DNA of 64,000 nucleotides, taken from the NCBI RefSeq assembly GCF_023073315.1, contig NZ_JADPJH010000002.1:186001-250000 (forward strand), read 5' to 3'. Positions 55,201 through 63,521 of this stretch are shown here, piece after piece. The DNA comes from Bradyrhizobium sp. 1. GTDB taxonomy: Bacteria > Pseudomonadota > Alphaproteobacteria > Rhizobiales > Xanthobacteraceae. A program made the translations under genes and the position numbers. How positions within the stretch are numbered: position 1 is the first letter of the stretch; each line of letters opens with the position of its first letter. A model generated the notes under the pieces. That model was not told where the DNA came from. It did no database searches and saw only the letters and a list, made by a program, of their open reading frames with translations.

Positions 55201-58200
55201 CTCGCCGCCGAGCTGGGCCGTCACGGTGTTGGCCACATTGCCAACCGCCACGGCCGCATCGGCGCCGAAGTAGAGCGCCGCACCGCCAGCGATCGCCTCG
55301 GTGTCGATGGTCTTGCCGGCATAAGGTCCGGTGGTTGCATCCTTGACGACCGCCGCAACGTTGACGGACGGCGCGGCGACGATCGCGCTCAGATTGGCGA
55401 ACACGCTGCTGCTGACGCTGGTGTAGCCGATGCCGGCACCGATGCCGACGTTCTTGGCGAAGCCGGCGCCGAGCAGATACATCTTGGCCGCGTTGGCGCT
55501 GGTGGCAGTGACATTGACCTGCGTACCCGTGACGTTGCCGCCCGCGATCTGCGCGGTGACGCCGTCATTGCCGCCGGTCAGCACGCTGCTGACATTGTAG
55601 GTCGAGGTCACATTGGCATTGTTCGGATTGCCGGCGGTGCCGCTGGCGACCGCGTTGCTGCCATGCGAGCTGTTGGTGCCGGCGTTCACCGACGCGATGG
55701 TGCCGTTGCCGCCCTGATTGAGCTGCCCGGTCTGCTCGCCCTGCGTATCCGGATCGGCGGTGTTGGTGCCGATGATGATCACGCCGACGGTCGCACCAAT
55801 GCCGACACTGCCGCCGATACCTGCTGTCACCGCGTAGGACAGCACTTCCTTCGTGCTCAATGCATTGACGTTGATCGCGCCGGACGAGTTGAGATTGCTG
55901 TTGCGGCTTTCCGCGACGGTCTGGCTCTTGAAGACGATGACGTTCGCGGCGGCGCCGACACCGACGCCTCCTCCGCTGGCACCGATCGCGAGCGCGCCCG
56001 CGATCTCCTTGATCGCGACGTCCTCGTTGGCATTGATGGTGACCGCGCCGGCCGCACCGCCCGTGGCCGATTGCAGCGTGGTGTCGTAGACGCCGGCAAT
56101 GGTGGTGTTGTTGGCGATCTCGATGTTCGCCATGCCGGCGATGGCGGCCGTCCCGGTCGAGAGCGCGCCGCCGACCGCATAGGCCTCGAAGCGGTTCTTG
56201 GTGTTGGCCTCGACGTCGAGCGCGCCGCTCAGATTGAGCGCGGTCGTGTGCGCGGCGCCATTGCCCTGATAGTGGAACTCGTCGCCGACATAGGCCTCGG
56301 TCCGGTTCGCGGAGACCTGGACCAGGAACGCCGCGCCGATCGCGGCCTGGCTGCCATAGGCGCCGGAGCCGTTCGCGGAGAAGATGCCGGTGTTGTTGTT
56401 GGCATTCACCGTCAGTGACGCAGCCGTCAGCGCGCCGCCGTCGAAATAGGCCTCCGTGGTCGCCTGGAACACGTTCAGCCCGACCGAGCCGGTGTTGAAC
56501 CCGATCGCGATCGAGGAGGCATCCTGCTCGGCATTGGCCTTCACGGTGACGGCGCCGACCGTCGGGCTCGTCGACTGGACGCCGCCGACGGTGGCATTGG
56601 TGATGTAGGCGCGGGTGTCGCGCGACATTGTGGTGCTGATGATGGTGGCGCCGCCGCCGCCGTTGCCGGTGGGTGGGATGATGCCGGCGCCGAGCGTACC
56701 GGAATAGGAGAAGCTCGATGCGGCGACCTCGATCTGCGGCGCCAGCGTCGACGAGGTCAGGCGCGTGTCGATGGCTGCGCTGTCGATATAGGCCCGGGTC
56801 GCTCCGCTCATCACATTGGTGATCGGGTTGATCATGATGGCAATGCCGCTGCTGGCGGCAAGCGAAGCGACGTTGGCCACGACCGCCTGGTGCGAGCTCG
56901 CGACCACGGCGAGGCCGCGGACGGTATCCTGGTTCTCGGAGAGGTCGGGGGTGCTGTCGCTCGGCGCGTGGGCGGTGCCGAGATCGAACGCATGGACGAG
57001 CGTGCCGTTGTTGACCGACAGCGTATCGGTCGAGCTGGTTCCGAGCGCATCGACCTGGGTGTTCGCGCCGCTGATATAGGCCGCGGTGGCCCCGGTGATC
57101 CGGTTGGTCACCAGCGAGCCCGCCCCGCCGCCCGCGCCCTTGCTGATCGACACGGCGCCGGCGAACACTGCGGCCTTGTCGTTGTTGCCGGCGACCACGC
57201 CGACGTTGTTGGTGGCGGTGACGTCGGCGCCGTTGATACCGTTGGCGCCGGCAGCGGAAATGCTGGCGGTAACATTGGTCCCCAGCAGATTGGTAGCGAC
57301 CGAGCCCGCCAGCCCGACCTGCGAGGACATCGCGATACCGACGGCGACGGTCGAGATACTGGCGTTCGAGTTCGCGCTGACGGCGACGTTGCCCGAGGCG
57401 GTCAGCTTGGAGCCGGTGACGCCGGCGCTGACATTGTTGGCGATGCTGCTGTAGACGAGCGCCAGGCCGGCGGCGCTGCCTTGCGTCGACGCGCCCGCGA
57501 CGGCGGCGGTTCCGGTGATGCTGGAATTGTCGCTCGCGCTGACGGAGATACTTTTGGCGGTGATGGCTGATTGCGATGCGCTGGACAGATTGTTGCCGAT
57601 GGATGCAGAAACGGTATTGGCGATCGAGCTGATCGTCGTGCCGCCGACGCCGGCAAACTGACCGGTCGCCAGGCCGAATCCGATCGTGACCGACTGGATC
57701 TTCGTGGTGTCGAGCGCACTCACGTTGACATTGCCGTTGACACCCGCCGTCAGCAGCACGTTGGCGATATAGGCCGAATGCGTCGTCGCGATAGTATTGT
57801 AGACTATCGAAGCGCCGACATTGTTCTTGCCGGCCTGTATGGTGCCGGCAACGGAGACGATGCTGGCGCCCGGACCGTTAGCCGTGCCGTCGTTGAGCGC
57901 CGCCGCGCTGAAATCGACGCAGTTCTGCCCGCCCGAGCCGTTGGCCGCTGTGCAGGTGTCCGAGGCGAGATGATTGTTGTTTGACTTCTTGACGAGGTTA
58001 CCGAGCGCGGTATCGAGCGCCGACACCGCGCCGCTGTCGGCCAGCACGGTGACGCGTCCGACGTTGATCACCATCGCAGCACCGTTGATATAGGCCGTCG
58101 TCGTGGGCGTAATCTCGTCGACGACGATCGCGCCGGCAAGCCCGTTGGCATTGGCCCCTGCCCCGCCCGAGGCCGCTCCGGCCGCAATCACGCTGGCGCT

Positions 58201-61200
58201 GTCGGCGAGCACCAGCAGGCTGTCATAGTTCGAGATCGACGTGCTGCGGATATGCGCCTCGGTGGCATTGCCGCCCGCTGGATCGGCAATCGACGCATAG
58301 GTCAGCGCGAGGCCGATACCGACCTTGCCGCCGGACATGTAGAGCGATCCGCCGCCGATGGCGATGTTCGTGGTCTGATAGGCATCGACCTCGATCGCGC
58401 GGTTTACCCCTGTCGACTGGCCCGTGACGGTCGAGCTCTCGATGTAGGCATTGGCGCTGTCCGTCATGATGCCGACGGATGCGGACAGCGCGACCGCATT
58501 GGCTGACGTTCCGCCGGCAACGCCTAGGGCCACGACGGTCTCGGACCCGCCATTGAGCGCCTGCACCGTCACCGAACTCTGGTTCTGCATCGTGGTGCCG
58601 TAGATATAGGCGAGCGTTGCGTTCTTCGACATCGCCGCCGCGATGGCGCCGCCGATGGCGGCTCCCTGGGAGTCAGACCCGGACATGTTGGCTGCGGCGG
58701 AGCCGGAGCCGTTGCTGAGGATCGTGTCATTGAGCGCCTGCACGACCGTATTCGTCGTCACCGCACTGGCCGTGGTGAACTTGTTGATCGAGCTGTTCCT
58801 GATATAGGCGCTGGTCCCGAGCGAGACATCGCTCACGGACGAGCTGCCTGCAAGATCGAGTGTGAAGCCGCTCGTGCTCGCCCCCGAGCTCGAGCTGATC
58901 TTGCTCGCCGCCAACGCAATCCCAGCCGGCCCGCCCGTCGCGACGGCACCGGCGGCACCCGCCTTGTCGGCGAAGCTGGACAATGACGGCTCGGAGATCG
59001 AAGCCGCGACGGCAGCTGCGGTAATCCGGCCTGTGGTGGTGGCGCTGATCGCGAGGTTATCGACGTTTACCAAGCCGCTTCCGCCGCTGCTGCCGGCAAA
59101 CGGATCGTTGGTGCTGAACGGCCCGGGCCGGATGTCGGAATGGTTGTCGCCGATATAGGCGGCCGTGTCGGCATTCGCGCCCATATAGGCAACGGACAAT
59201 CCGACTGCCGAACCACCGCCGACATTCACCGCACCGGCGATCGTCACCACCGACAGATCCTGCTGTGCCAGGATGTTGAGAGTCGGAGAAAACACACTGG
59301 CCTGACTGGAGATGGACGCGTGCGTCGTGTTGTTGAGGAAGCCGAGCGAGGTGATGCCGTTCAGCGCCAGCGCGCCGCCGGCTTTTCCGGACGACGGCGC
59401 CACCGCGACGAACTGGTCCGAGGTGATCGCGTTGACGGCGATGTCATCCGCCGCCCGCAGCGTCGCCTGGTCAGAAACGCCGGCGATCGTGCTGGTGTTG
59501 AACTGGACGAAATTGAGCGAGCCGCCCACCGAGGAACCGCCCGACGTGTTGCCGGGCAGGAAGCCGAGTGTGCCGACGTTGCCGGCGGCGTCGATCGACG
59601 CCGTCGTCGTCGTCGCCGCGATCTGGATGCTGGCGTCGTAGGTGTGGACGTCGCCGTTGTTCACCGTCGCGGACCAACTGCTGCCGCAAGCCGCTGTCGT
59701 GCATGTTGCGGTCAGGCGGGCGCTGCCGGCCACCCACGCCGTGGTGTTGTTGTTCACGACGAAATGGTTGATCGATCCGGCGACGGCGGCGGTATCGCCG
59801 GCGTCGGCCGTGGCGTTGGCATAACTTGTCAGGATGTTGCCGCCGACGCCGAGATTGCCATTGAGGTGACTGATAACCTCGGTCAATCCGTCCCACTTCA
59901 GCCAGGTATTGGTAATCGGCATCCAGGTGCTGGCATCGACGGCGACGTTGGCCGCATTGATCAGGGTGCCGCCGCCGACATAGGCGTTCGAATTGTGGTT
60001 GAAATTGCCCCAGGCAACCGCGGCGCTGATCGCGACGCCCTCGCCGGTTGATGCGTTCGACGTGATCGCAGCAGCCGTCGCGTTGCTCCGCACGCCCCGG
60101 TCGACGAGATTGCTGACGACGGCGACGTTGCCGCTGACATAGAGGCTGGGTGCGCCACCGCTTGGATTTTGTCCGATCGATGCCGTCGCGTTTTCGGTGC
60201 TGTTGGCCAGCGACAGCGCGGCAGCCGCCTTCAAATCGAAGTTCACCGGAAACAGCGGGACCATCTGCTGGGCGATCAACGGACTAAGGGTCGGCGAGGA
60301 AACCATGAACTCCTGGATCGCGCCGATCAGGGCCGGTGTTCCGACGATGGTCGAGGCCATGGTCGAGTTGCTCGTGGTGTTCGACGTCGCCTCGACCGTC
60401 ACGGAGCCGTTCATCCGGGACGACGCGCTGGTGCCCAGTGACGAGCCGAGCTTTGCGGTCGCCGACGTGGTGACGTCGCTGATGGCGAGCGCTCCGCCGA
60501 TGCCCCCGCTCGCGTTCGGCGTGCTCAGCGCAACCGATGTGGCACCGGTCGAGAACGAGTTGTTGTTGATCGCACGCAGCGTCAGTGAATTGCCGGATGC
60601 AATCACGGTGCCGACGGAAAGGTTGGCACCAGTCGCGACATTAGCCGTGGTCGAGACCGAGCCGGTAGAATAGGCAACGGTCTCGACGAATTGTGCGCTG
60701 GAGGTCGCCGCGACCGCGGTCACGTTCAGCGTGGCGTCGTTGGTGGCGTGGATGGCGAGGTCGCCGCCCGCGCTGATCGTGGCGCCCGAGGCCACGTTGG
60801 TCGTGACGTTGGCGTCGAGCTTGCCGACGACAGCGGCGGCGCCGATCGGCGAGCCGCCGAGCAATGTGCTCGCCAGTGCCGGATCCTGCGCCGTTTCCGA
60901 GCCATGAGAGGCGATCAGGATGTTGCCGGCGCCGTTGATGTTGGCGTTGCCGTTGATGTTGACCGTCGCCGTGGCGCTCGCGGCCACATAGCCGCCGTTG
61001 ATGCCGAGCAGCGAGGCCGCAAGCGTGGTGCCCACCAGCGTGAAGAGGCCGGGGACCGAGCTCGTGAAGCTGGACGTCGCGGTCGACGTCGCGCCGATCG
61101 TGATGTCGCCGCCCGTGATCTGCCCGTCGACCATGATCCCTGTGGTCGCGGTCGCCTGGCCCGACAGCTTGGTGTCGCTCGCCGTCGCCGTCAGCGTCAC

Positions 61201-62604
61201 GCTACCGTTGGCGTAGTTGGAGCCACCGAAATCGACCACCTTGGCTAGAATCCTGGCGCCGTTCGAAATGGTGATATTCGGCGCGTCGATGGTGACGTTG
61301 TTGGCATTGCCGGTCGAATGACCATTGGCATCGAGCCGCCGGGCATCGATCAGCGCATGTGCCAGCATCGTGATCGAATTGTCGGCCTGGACGAGATAGG
61401 TGGCGCCGGCGCTCAGCCCGGCAAGCGCGTTGGCGATCGAGGCGTTCGACAGGGTCACCCCGGTGTCGCCCTGGCTGGCGTCTCCGATGACCACGTCGGT
61501 CGGGTCGAACAGCAGCGTTCCGGCCTTGCCGTTCTCCGCCGCCAGGTTGATGGAAGCTCCGCTGCCGACGTCGATGACGCCATTGGCGCTGAAGTCGACC
61601 AGACCGGCGTTGCCGGTCTTCGCACTCGCATTGAAAACCGCACCGCCCGCCACCGTCAGGTTCTGCGCCGCCTTGAGCCGGATCTCGCCGGCACCGCCGG
61701 TCGTGCTGGCGATATCGAGCTTCGCCTTCTTGCCGATATCGATGTTGTTGCCGGCCTGGACCGTGATGTTGCTCGGTGTCGTGGTCTTGCTCTGCGCGGT
61801 CAGGCGCCCGTTGACCCTGGCATTGTTGACGGCGCCGATATGGATCGAGCCGTTGCTGACGCTGATCGAACTGGCGCTGCGCAGGCCCTTGGAATTGACC
61901 GAGGCGGCGAACTTCGCGGCGTGATCGAGATTGGCGATGTCGCGCTGGGTGGCGCCGCCGACAAACACGTTCTGCCCGGTCAGGCGCACGCCATCGATCG
62001 CGTTGACCCGGCCGTAGATGCGGATGTTACCGTCCGGCGAGACCGGAAACGAACCCGCCATCAAATTGCCGACCGCCGTGCCGTTGATTGCCCCTCCCGG
62101 GCCGATCAGGCTGTCGGTGAACTCGCGCGTCGGCGTCGAGACATTGAGGCTGCCGACGTTCACCGTACCGGAACGGCCGACGACAAAGCCCTTGGGATCG
62201 GCGAAATAGACGTTACCGCCGATCGCACCGTTCATGTACGAATTGAGCGTGCCGTTGACGTAGACCGGCGCGTCGCGAACGATATTGACGAGGTTTTGCG
62301 CCCCCGTCGGCAGTTGCAGATTAACGGTATTGCCCTGGCCGACACTGAACTGCGAGAACGAGTTGAAGGCGTTGTTGCCCGAGACCGTCGACGTCGTGAC
62401 GTTGGTGACGCCGCCGGAGGTCTGCAGGCTGGTCCCGGTACGGCCGTCCGGCGTGATCACGTTCGCCGTCTGCGCCTGAACGCGGACGCTGTATACCGGC
62501 AGGAAGACCATCTGCATCGCACAGAGCAGTGACATCGAGCGGAAGCGCGCAAGCCCCCGCAGCGTCAGCTCGCTATTGTCTCGCGTCGCAGACGGTCCGC
62601 GCAT
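46276..62604 (-). CDS. Giant TpsA filamentous adhesin / exoprotein (5,442 residues)
   Basis: A single open frame of 16.3 kb encoding a TpsA-type secreted filament protein, of the kind often annotated as leukotoxin LktA-like filamentous adhesin. Order: extended signal (residues 1-45, ending VQAQ); TPS secretion domain to about residue 300 (NNAFNSFSQFSV, GNVYFADPKGFVVGRSGTVN); FPTD-type block LLFDPTDVVIGD near 368. About 28 modules follow from roughly 870 to 2970; then an aromatic- and cysteine-bearing segment (3180-4000), a predicted helical insertion (4258-4456), and a Gly/Ala/Thr-rich beta-helical end with a 113-residue duplication near 4995-5220. Vicinal cysteines occur at C3504-C3505, C3969-C3970 and C5336-C5337. 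No C-terminal toxin domain is recognised. GAGGA precedes the ATG by six bases. Role: surface attachment, aggregation or contact; target unknown. Confidence 0.92.
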   Translation of the reverse strand: MRGPSATRDNSELTLRGLARFRSMSLLCAMQMVFLPVYSVRVQAQTANVITPDGRTGTSLQTSGGVTNVTTSTVSGNNAFNSFSQFSVGQGNTVNLQLPTGAQNLVNIVRDAPVYVNGTLNSYMNGAIGGNVYFADPKGFVVGRSGTVNVGSLNVSTPTREFTDSLIGPGGAINGTAVGNLMAGSFPVSPDGNIRIYGRVNAIDGVRLTGQNVFVGGATQRDIANLDHAAKFAASVNSKGLRSASSISVSNGSIHIGAVNNARVNGRLTAQSKTTTPSNITVQAGNNIDIGKKAKLDIASTTGGAGEIRLKAAQNLTVAGGAVFNASAKTGNAGLVDFSANGVIDVGSGASINLAAENGKAGTLLFDPTDVVIGDASQGDTGVTLSNASIANALAGLSAGATYLVQADNSITMLAHALIDARRLDANGHSTGNANNVTIDAPNITISNGARILAKVVDFGGSNYANGSVTLTATASDTKLSGQATATTGIMVDGQITGGDITIGATSTATSSFTSSVPGLFTLVGTTLAASLLGINGGYVAASATATVNINGNANINGAGNILIASHGSETAQDPALASTLLGGSPIGAAAVVGKLDANVTTNVASGATISAGGDLAIHATNDATLNVTAVAATSSAQFVETVAYSTGSVSTTANVATGANLSVGTVIASGNSLTLRAINNNSFSTGATSVALSTPNASGGIGGALAISDVTTSATAKLGSSLGTSASSRMNGSVTVEATSNTTSNSTMASTIVGTPALIGAIQEFMVSSPTLSPLIAQQMVPLFPVNFDLKAAAALSLANSTENATASIGQNPSGGAPSLYVSGNVAVVSNLVDRGVRSNATAAAITSNASTGEGVAISAAVAWGNFNHNSNAYVGGGTLINAANVAVDASTWMPITNTWLKWDGLTEVISHLNGNLGVGGNILTSYANATADAGDTAAVAGSINHFVVNNNTTAWVAGSARLTATCTTAACGSSWSATVNNGDVHTYDASIQIAATTTTASIDAAGNVGTLGFLPGNTSGGSSVGGSLNFVQFNTSTIAGVSDQATLRAADDIAVNAITSDQFVAVAPSSGKAGGALALNGITSLGFLNNTTHASISSQASVFSPTLNILAQQDLSVVTIAGAVNVGGGSAVGLSVAYMGANADTAAYIGDNHSDIRPGPFSTNDPFAGSSGGSGLVNVDNLAISATTTGRITAAAVAASISEPSLSSFADKAGAAGAVATGGPAGIALAASKISSSSGASTSGFTLDLAGSSSVSDVSLGTSAYIRNSSINKFTTASAVTTNTVVQALNDTILSNGSGSAAANMSGSDSQGAAIGGAIAAAMSKNATLAYIYGTTMQNQSSVTVQALNGGSETVVALGVAGGTSANAVALSASVGIMTDSANAYIESSTVTGQSTGVNRAIEVDAYQTTNIAIGGGSLYMSGGKVGIGLALTYASIADPAGGNATEAHIRSTSISNYDSLLVLADSASVIAAGAASGGAGANANGLAGAIVVDEITPTTTAYINGAAMVINVGRVTVLADSGAVSALDTALGNLVKKSNNNHLASDTCTAANGSGGQNCVDFSAAALNDGTANGPGASIVSVAGTIQAGKNNVGASIVYNTIATTHSAYIANVLLTAGVNGNVNVSALDTTKIQSVTIGFGLATGQFAGVGGTTISSIANTVSASIGNNLSSASQSAITAKSISVSASDNSSITGTAAVAGASTQGSAAGLALVYSSIANNVSAGVTGSKLTASGNVAVSANSNASISTVAVGIAMSSQVGLAGSVATNLLGTNVTASISAAGANGINGADVTATNNVGVVAGNNDKAAVFAGAVSISKGAGGGAGSLVTNRITGATAAYISGANTQVDALGTSSTDTLSVNNGTLVHAFDLGTAHAPSDSTPDLSENQDTVRGLAVVASSHQAVVANVASLAASSGIAIMINPITNVMSGATRAYIDSAAIDTRLTSSTLAPQIEVAASSFSYSGTLGAGIIPPTGNGGGGATIISTTMSRDTRAYITNATVGGVQSTSPTVGAVTVKANAEQDASSIAIGFNTGSVGLNVFQATTEAYFDGGALTAASLTVNANNNTGIFSANGSGAYGSQAAIGAAFLVQVSANRTEAYVGDEFHYQGNGAAHTTALNLSGALDVEANTKNRFEAYAVGGALSTGTAAIAGMANIEIANNTTIAGVYDTTLQSATGGAAGAVTINANEDVAIKEIAGALAIGASGGGVGVGAAANVIVFKSQTVAESRNSNLNSSGAINVNALSTKEVLSYAVTAGIGGSVGIGATVGVIIIGTNTADPDTQGEQTGQLNQGGNGTIASVNAGTNSSHGSNAVASGTAGNPNNANVTSTYNVSSVLTGGNDGVTAQIAGGNVTGTQVNVTATSANAAKMYLLGAGFAKNVGIGAGIGYTSVSSSVFANLSAIVAAPSVNVAAVVKDATTGPYAGKTIDTEAIAGGAALYFGADAAVAVGNVANTVTAQLGGEVTGTGGTGVAVMALDSSTQVVFTGGVTGGAVAVGASIATAGRSSSVAAKVLDDATVDTSTLAVGASGAGTLTTTSTALGGGIVAGVGADAEAHENSTVLAEIGSGASITTSAAGVGTLVTASIMPNLSSSAIGVSVGGGAVGVAVAKSTVGATVTADVGDNVTFSGGALAVTAMALVPTGGTTTYAWALAGGGGSLIGAQGSLAQASENATVSAYGGTGITLPNGDVVIAAQNDSAQYAQATGLSTGFLALGATVAQTSSSAHTYAYLGAPANMDATHLNHTDYTGILQITATGTDTNVSNATVGAGGTYAGAAAVATTSSTAVTDARFDGGTTDDTLYFGGLSVKAKHTTNYAASGDAYQASTAGVSAGQAQNDVDSTTTAEIGTHLIINSAGGNIVVISNDIVNQAGGGARSGSGGSFSGAAALSDSHVTQTVTTNIGAGTVLSLNGDPRTATGVIDIEAYNTLNTQDTASLATASFFAGGGAESNMTANATLAVNIHARELFSVGKIYVGTAAKMAASNNANASLYGAIAGVGASTNTWVHADQDVTVDSGTTIQAWRDINIFAGMSGDTITFSSIQATATTVVYNNTAIPISALYRGTANASGDSRLTLADGSRVLGVRDIYLGATQGQVTASGNGSNYNPYLDIFSAKNSDNHSHTSGTGDVALNGMVVAGINDDVTITIDLGASAPTLSTTSPYSSLSTTLEYVADVDHFSPVMTWNHQALQYTIVGSFNPYQNIVNQLATLTGLTAAQIRTQLAASTSAHPATMSPSGADSTGDFQRQINALIQQAPYTSDAAGNAFAFGDILVSAGNVSILAQKLTGNSVSGHTAPSVTALSSPKIKVENRGLDFMDFANLTVTNVTGGNITYRQIDHVDPDSHSNVTFTATPSATPIIDISATYNRIDPSTGLGVDDNGNQLTRKPDIYFDGIVTNEGGLLKITSQLGSVVASQSLNAATIQMVAPNGSFIFLGGLGSFYNSNHDVTSQWAGVEYKPADNDTLTAVMAAATYLGAYGAYAYSPHIGDGGNHPYFYYCCVDGHSGVQQTAANSTVFTARMLMTYYDGLSLYSAIFLPMGNGSPNGGGGSVGSTATLAAMEGPTVQTISTAPWEQNTYTGQGVYSNTTYDYTTTSTDAQGHTTTTNHTSTFYSPFNCSGCSAYFQVVNIQNDVITPRTANTNASSNWSSTTPSGYQNPANAPFILGQAIIISAGVINVNGLIQSGTSSNYSVDIGGGVLSAINSLKTSNNGADFAQAQANARNGSYYDITAAATTQVSSDIKIGVKYNALTDQIMVNGVVQGSGGYVYLNGKIISTSTDGTAQGTIAVKGGAGTINVNNSTGLQLVTNTINTGVSAPSVIQIVDQLQQQTTWYVYNPSASGGQQVSTYRTNSVNASQYTGSMLTGLSGTAGIQYAVKPNMYYQWVDTATLDRPTTSTQFDYGWHYTPNASGDNWTRTVSLVENVMQATGGGGNTGQLQTANFQEVVTATGSYHGGGYNTSAGLCCGADGHYDWFQQIYDHLTLTLTNTVKASNPINIQFSGGGASTVNVSSNSGIVINGPINNLSGDTTVIATGANSAITSGANANNPMISGNNVTLSADGGIGTRGTNGVPVQVQVYGGSLKADTIDRDIAIAAIGSLSINQVKVNSAGSTPQGSVFISATGDINSASPYNVANPVVIGKNVEINSTAGAIGATSAVVNGASTLTNINPLVIQATGTVQASGAVDGGVLDSASATGAYIVQSKGDLRLGTIQSTGGPVFLEAAGSDGNPASILNGRAAVGLTQAQSQHLQDVWTSLDLLSGSAATNAVNSYQSMVTSAYNDYFQLKNIAFQNGTYNLTSVGETVLRAQVAAKLGIAPASVSTTDIKVEATTRFLRDQFLLGKLTTDELKSSLTTLLGTAQTDPLGTVFGSSLSTTLFTKLFDGVSTANQRMPSNTALQTALNTYNANYTFTLASTERVYGIITAGAQWTQSQLAYTVSSSALGAAPPPIDENVVANVSANQIMLYAPHGSVGNSAAPQTFTFTSVDSSSLTPEQRGLLATAGPGQLTVGAITDPTTHVTTYTVSLSQQNLVVVDNPIAISAKALTNVYLGSKNSLTLGGITANYGPIAAAQANGIEVIGRGDVKLDAVNSITAAAGVTGTPVISGDIGNLTLIAEHGNVGAPGTAGSNPATNANAIQIAFADPSNDQLDQVSSAQGIYLKQTTGDLILGNISAGNAIQLAASGSIYAEAGFTDRSAIHILGTDLDLRAGGSIGFNGSTFQPLQVNISGAVTGSAVGDLSILAVTGDLMVGTSGAFGTLTAGGALTLNVPRGALTINADITSDGLMQLLANRGMTFAAGTSAAPVVATSNSNGVTLVAATLSMDAYSAINAAGLISVTTTGDATIGQLNSSLSYAAASNAPSIIVTAGGVASLGAIIDNGDGQIKFVASGSGAGLSLSASNGIGSATSRFGFNAARLSASASAGGLYLKALTDTEASLLSAVKGNVDILGTGGLTLDQVLAGTATGASGSFKAVANNGSIVIGTAESSGSQTIRATQNVTFKALTTTGNSGDVGNINVNADNGYIRAQMALAGGVVTQGSVLANGSARLIAAGTNTGHNLTATTGNAVLSGTVVHWDNLTAGGTLDVTATAGGITVGTAISGGTQTLHAVNDIVFSQLTTTGIPGDAGDLIVKSDTGSLRGGSISAHGDTHFEVAGSVSLDRISGDIVKMTSSGDLTIGWISVVRELDLAADTINVKGEQIRSNPAIPLIMNVTGYNGGVAKSANISIDPDSIIINQFRVVDANFWTDAHAVAILNGYVPGQLMLTTATQQVLLNNRTPAPSNWPTLQLYQPGGVFTMAQIGNANVTNAYVVLYTGDVSASVTNYGPGHTCCYGFTGASMVRNIPVDGEGRESIETWLAKRDGGTFYLLGLSGQARLDALLMPRPVETIGSGPAVNIEGLNDLRKLRRQGQRVGRPGWKDAAVETAKPAVGRLAQAW
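53690..60000 (-). repeat. Array of AYI-type modules inside the giant exoprotein gene
   Basis: The coded protein repeats a unit of roughly 60-90 residues. Each unit has a segment of the form T/N-x-AYI-x-x-[S/A/T]-x-V/I, then a V-x-V-x-A strand, then a small-residue stretch ending in AVA or AIG. Examples include TTAYINGAAM, HSAYIANVLL, ATRAYIDSAAI, DTRAYITNATV, TTEAYFDGGAL, RTEAYVGDEF and SANAYIESSTV. About 28 copies were counted by eye; the units are divergent, not DNA-identical. They are likely coils of a long beta-helix. Confidence 0.75.
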
Positions 62605-62676
62605 TTCAGATCCTCGTCATCGGCATTGGCGCCGATCCACAACCGGGTGGGAGAATGTCGAGCGAAGCGTCCGGCA

Positions 62677-63426
62677 TCAGAACTGGCCGGGCGGCAGCTT
62701 GAAGATGTCGGGGCTCTTGGCGTCGGCCACGTAGAACAGCAGCAGGCTGGTCGGCGTCAGCACACGCTGATTGTTCTCCTTGTTCTCGAACGTGCCCTGG
62801 AGCAGCAGGATCACCGAGCGATCCTTGGCATCGCTGCCGCGGAACATCACGATGCCGCCGGCGACGGGCATGTTGACCGCGATGGAGTCGGGCTTGAAGC
62901 CCTCGCCCATGAAATGGGCGCGCAGGATGTTGGCGTTGGAGAACAGCTTCTCCGGCGTGATCGCCGCATCGGTCCCCTTCGACCAGACCGCACCGACCTG
63001 GATCAGCGATTTGGACTTGTAGCCGAACACGTAGGAGAGCTCGGCGGTGCCGCCATTCGGCAGCAATTCGGGAACGGAGAGCAGCAGGCTATGCGTCAGT
63101 TCGGACGCGTTGTCCTGGGCCCTGATCGCATCGGGCTTGGCGCTGAAGTCCTTGACCATCGCCGCGCGCGCGTCGGCTTCGGTCATGCCGAACCTCGCGG
63201 AGCGGAAGCCGTCGATCGCCTTGATCGTCTTGTCGTCCGCACCGGCGGTCGGCGCCTCGGTCGCAGCAGCGACCGGAGCACCGGCGGCAACAGGTGCCGC
63301 ACCGGCAGCGGCGGCTCTGGGTGCGGCCTTTTGCTTCGGCACAACTCCCTGCTGTGCCGCAAGCGGCCCGGCTGCAACGGATGTGAGGAGACCGACGAGA
63401 GCCGGCACAAGATAGATTTTGCGCAT
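62677..63426 (-). CDS. Secreted/periplasmic protein of unknown family preceding tpsA
   Basis: A 249-residue exported protein. It has a signal peptide (MRKIYLVPALVGLLTSVAAG, cleavage near GPLAAQQG), then a 40-residue Ala/Pro-rich linker, then a globular domain from about residue 65 (IDGFRSARFGMTEADARAAMV). The globular part includes AELSYVFGYKSKSLIQVGAVW, GIVMFRGSDAKDRSVILLLQG and a closing DIFKLPPGQF. I do not recognise the family. ATG 63426 follows an AAGG site; a TTG at 63444 is an alternative. The gene ends 72 bases before tpsA on the same strand and is probably the first gene of the tps unit. It could be a periplasmic helper for the giant exoprotein or a co-regulated surface protein. Confidence 0.8.
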   Translation of the reverse strand: MRKIYLVPALVGLLTSVAAGPLAAQQGVVPKQKAAPRAAAAGAAPVAAGAPVAAATEAPTAGADDKTIKAIDGFRSARFGMTEADARAAMVKDFSAKPDAIRAQDNASELTHSLLLSVPELLPNGGTAELSYVFGYKSKSLIQVGAVWSKGTDAAITPEKLFSNANILRAHFMGEGFKPDSIAVNMPVAGGIVMFRGSDAKDRSVILLLQGTFENKENNQRVLTPTSLLLFYVADAKSPDIFKLPPGQF

Positions 63427-63521
63427 CGAAAACCTTTGAAACAAACCTGAAACAACACTTCAAAAATCAACAGCTGCGAATCGACTTCTCCGAACCGTCG
63501 TCGCAACCGAGACGGAAATTG

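Noticed and set aside
53690..60000. CRISPR-like or recent DNA tandem repeat
   Set aside because: Repeats are visible only at protein level and are long and divergent; no short identical repeats with spacers occur.
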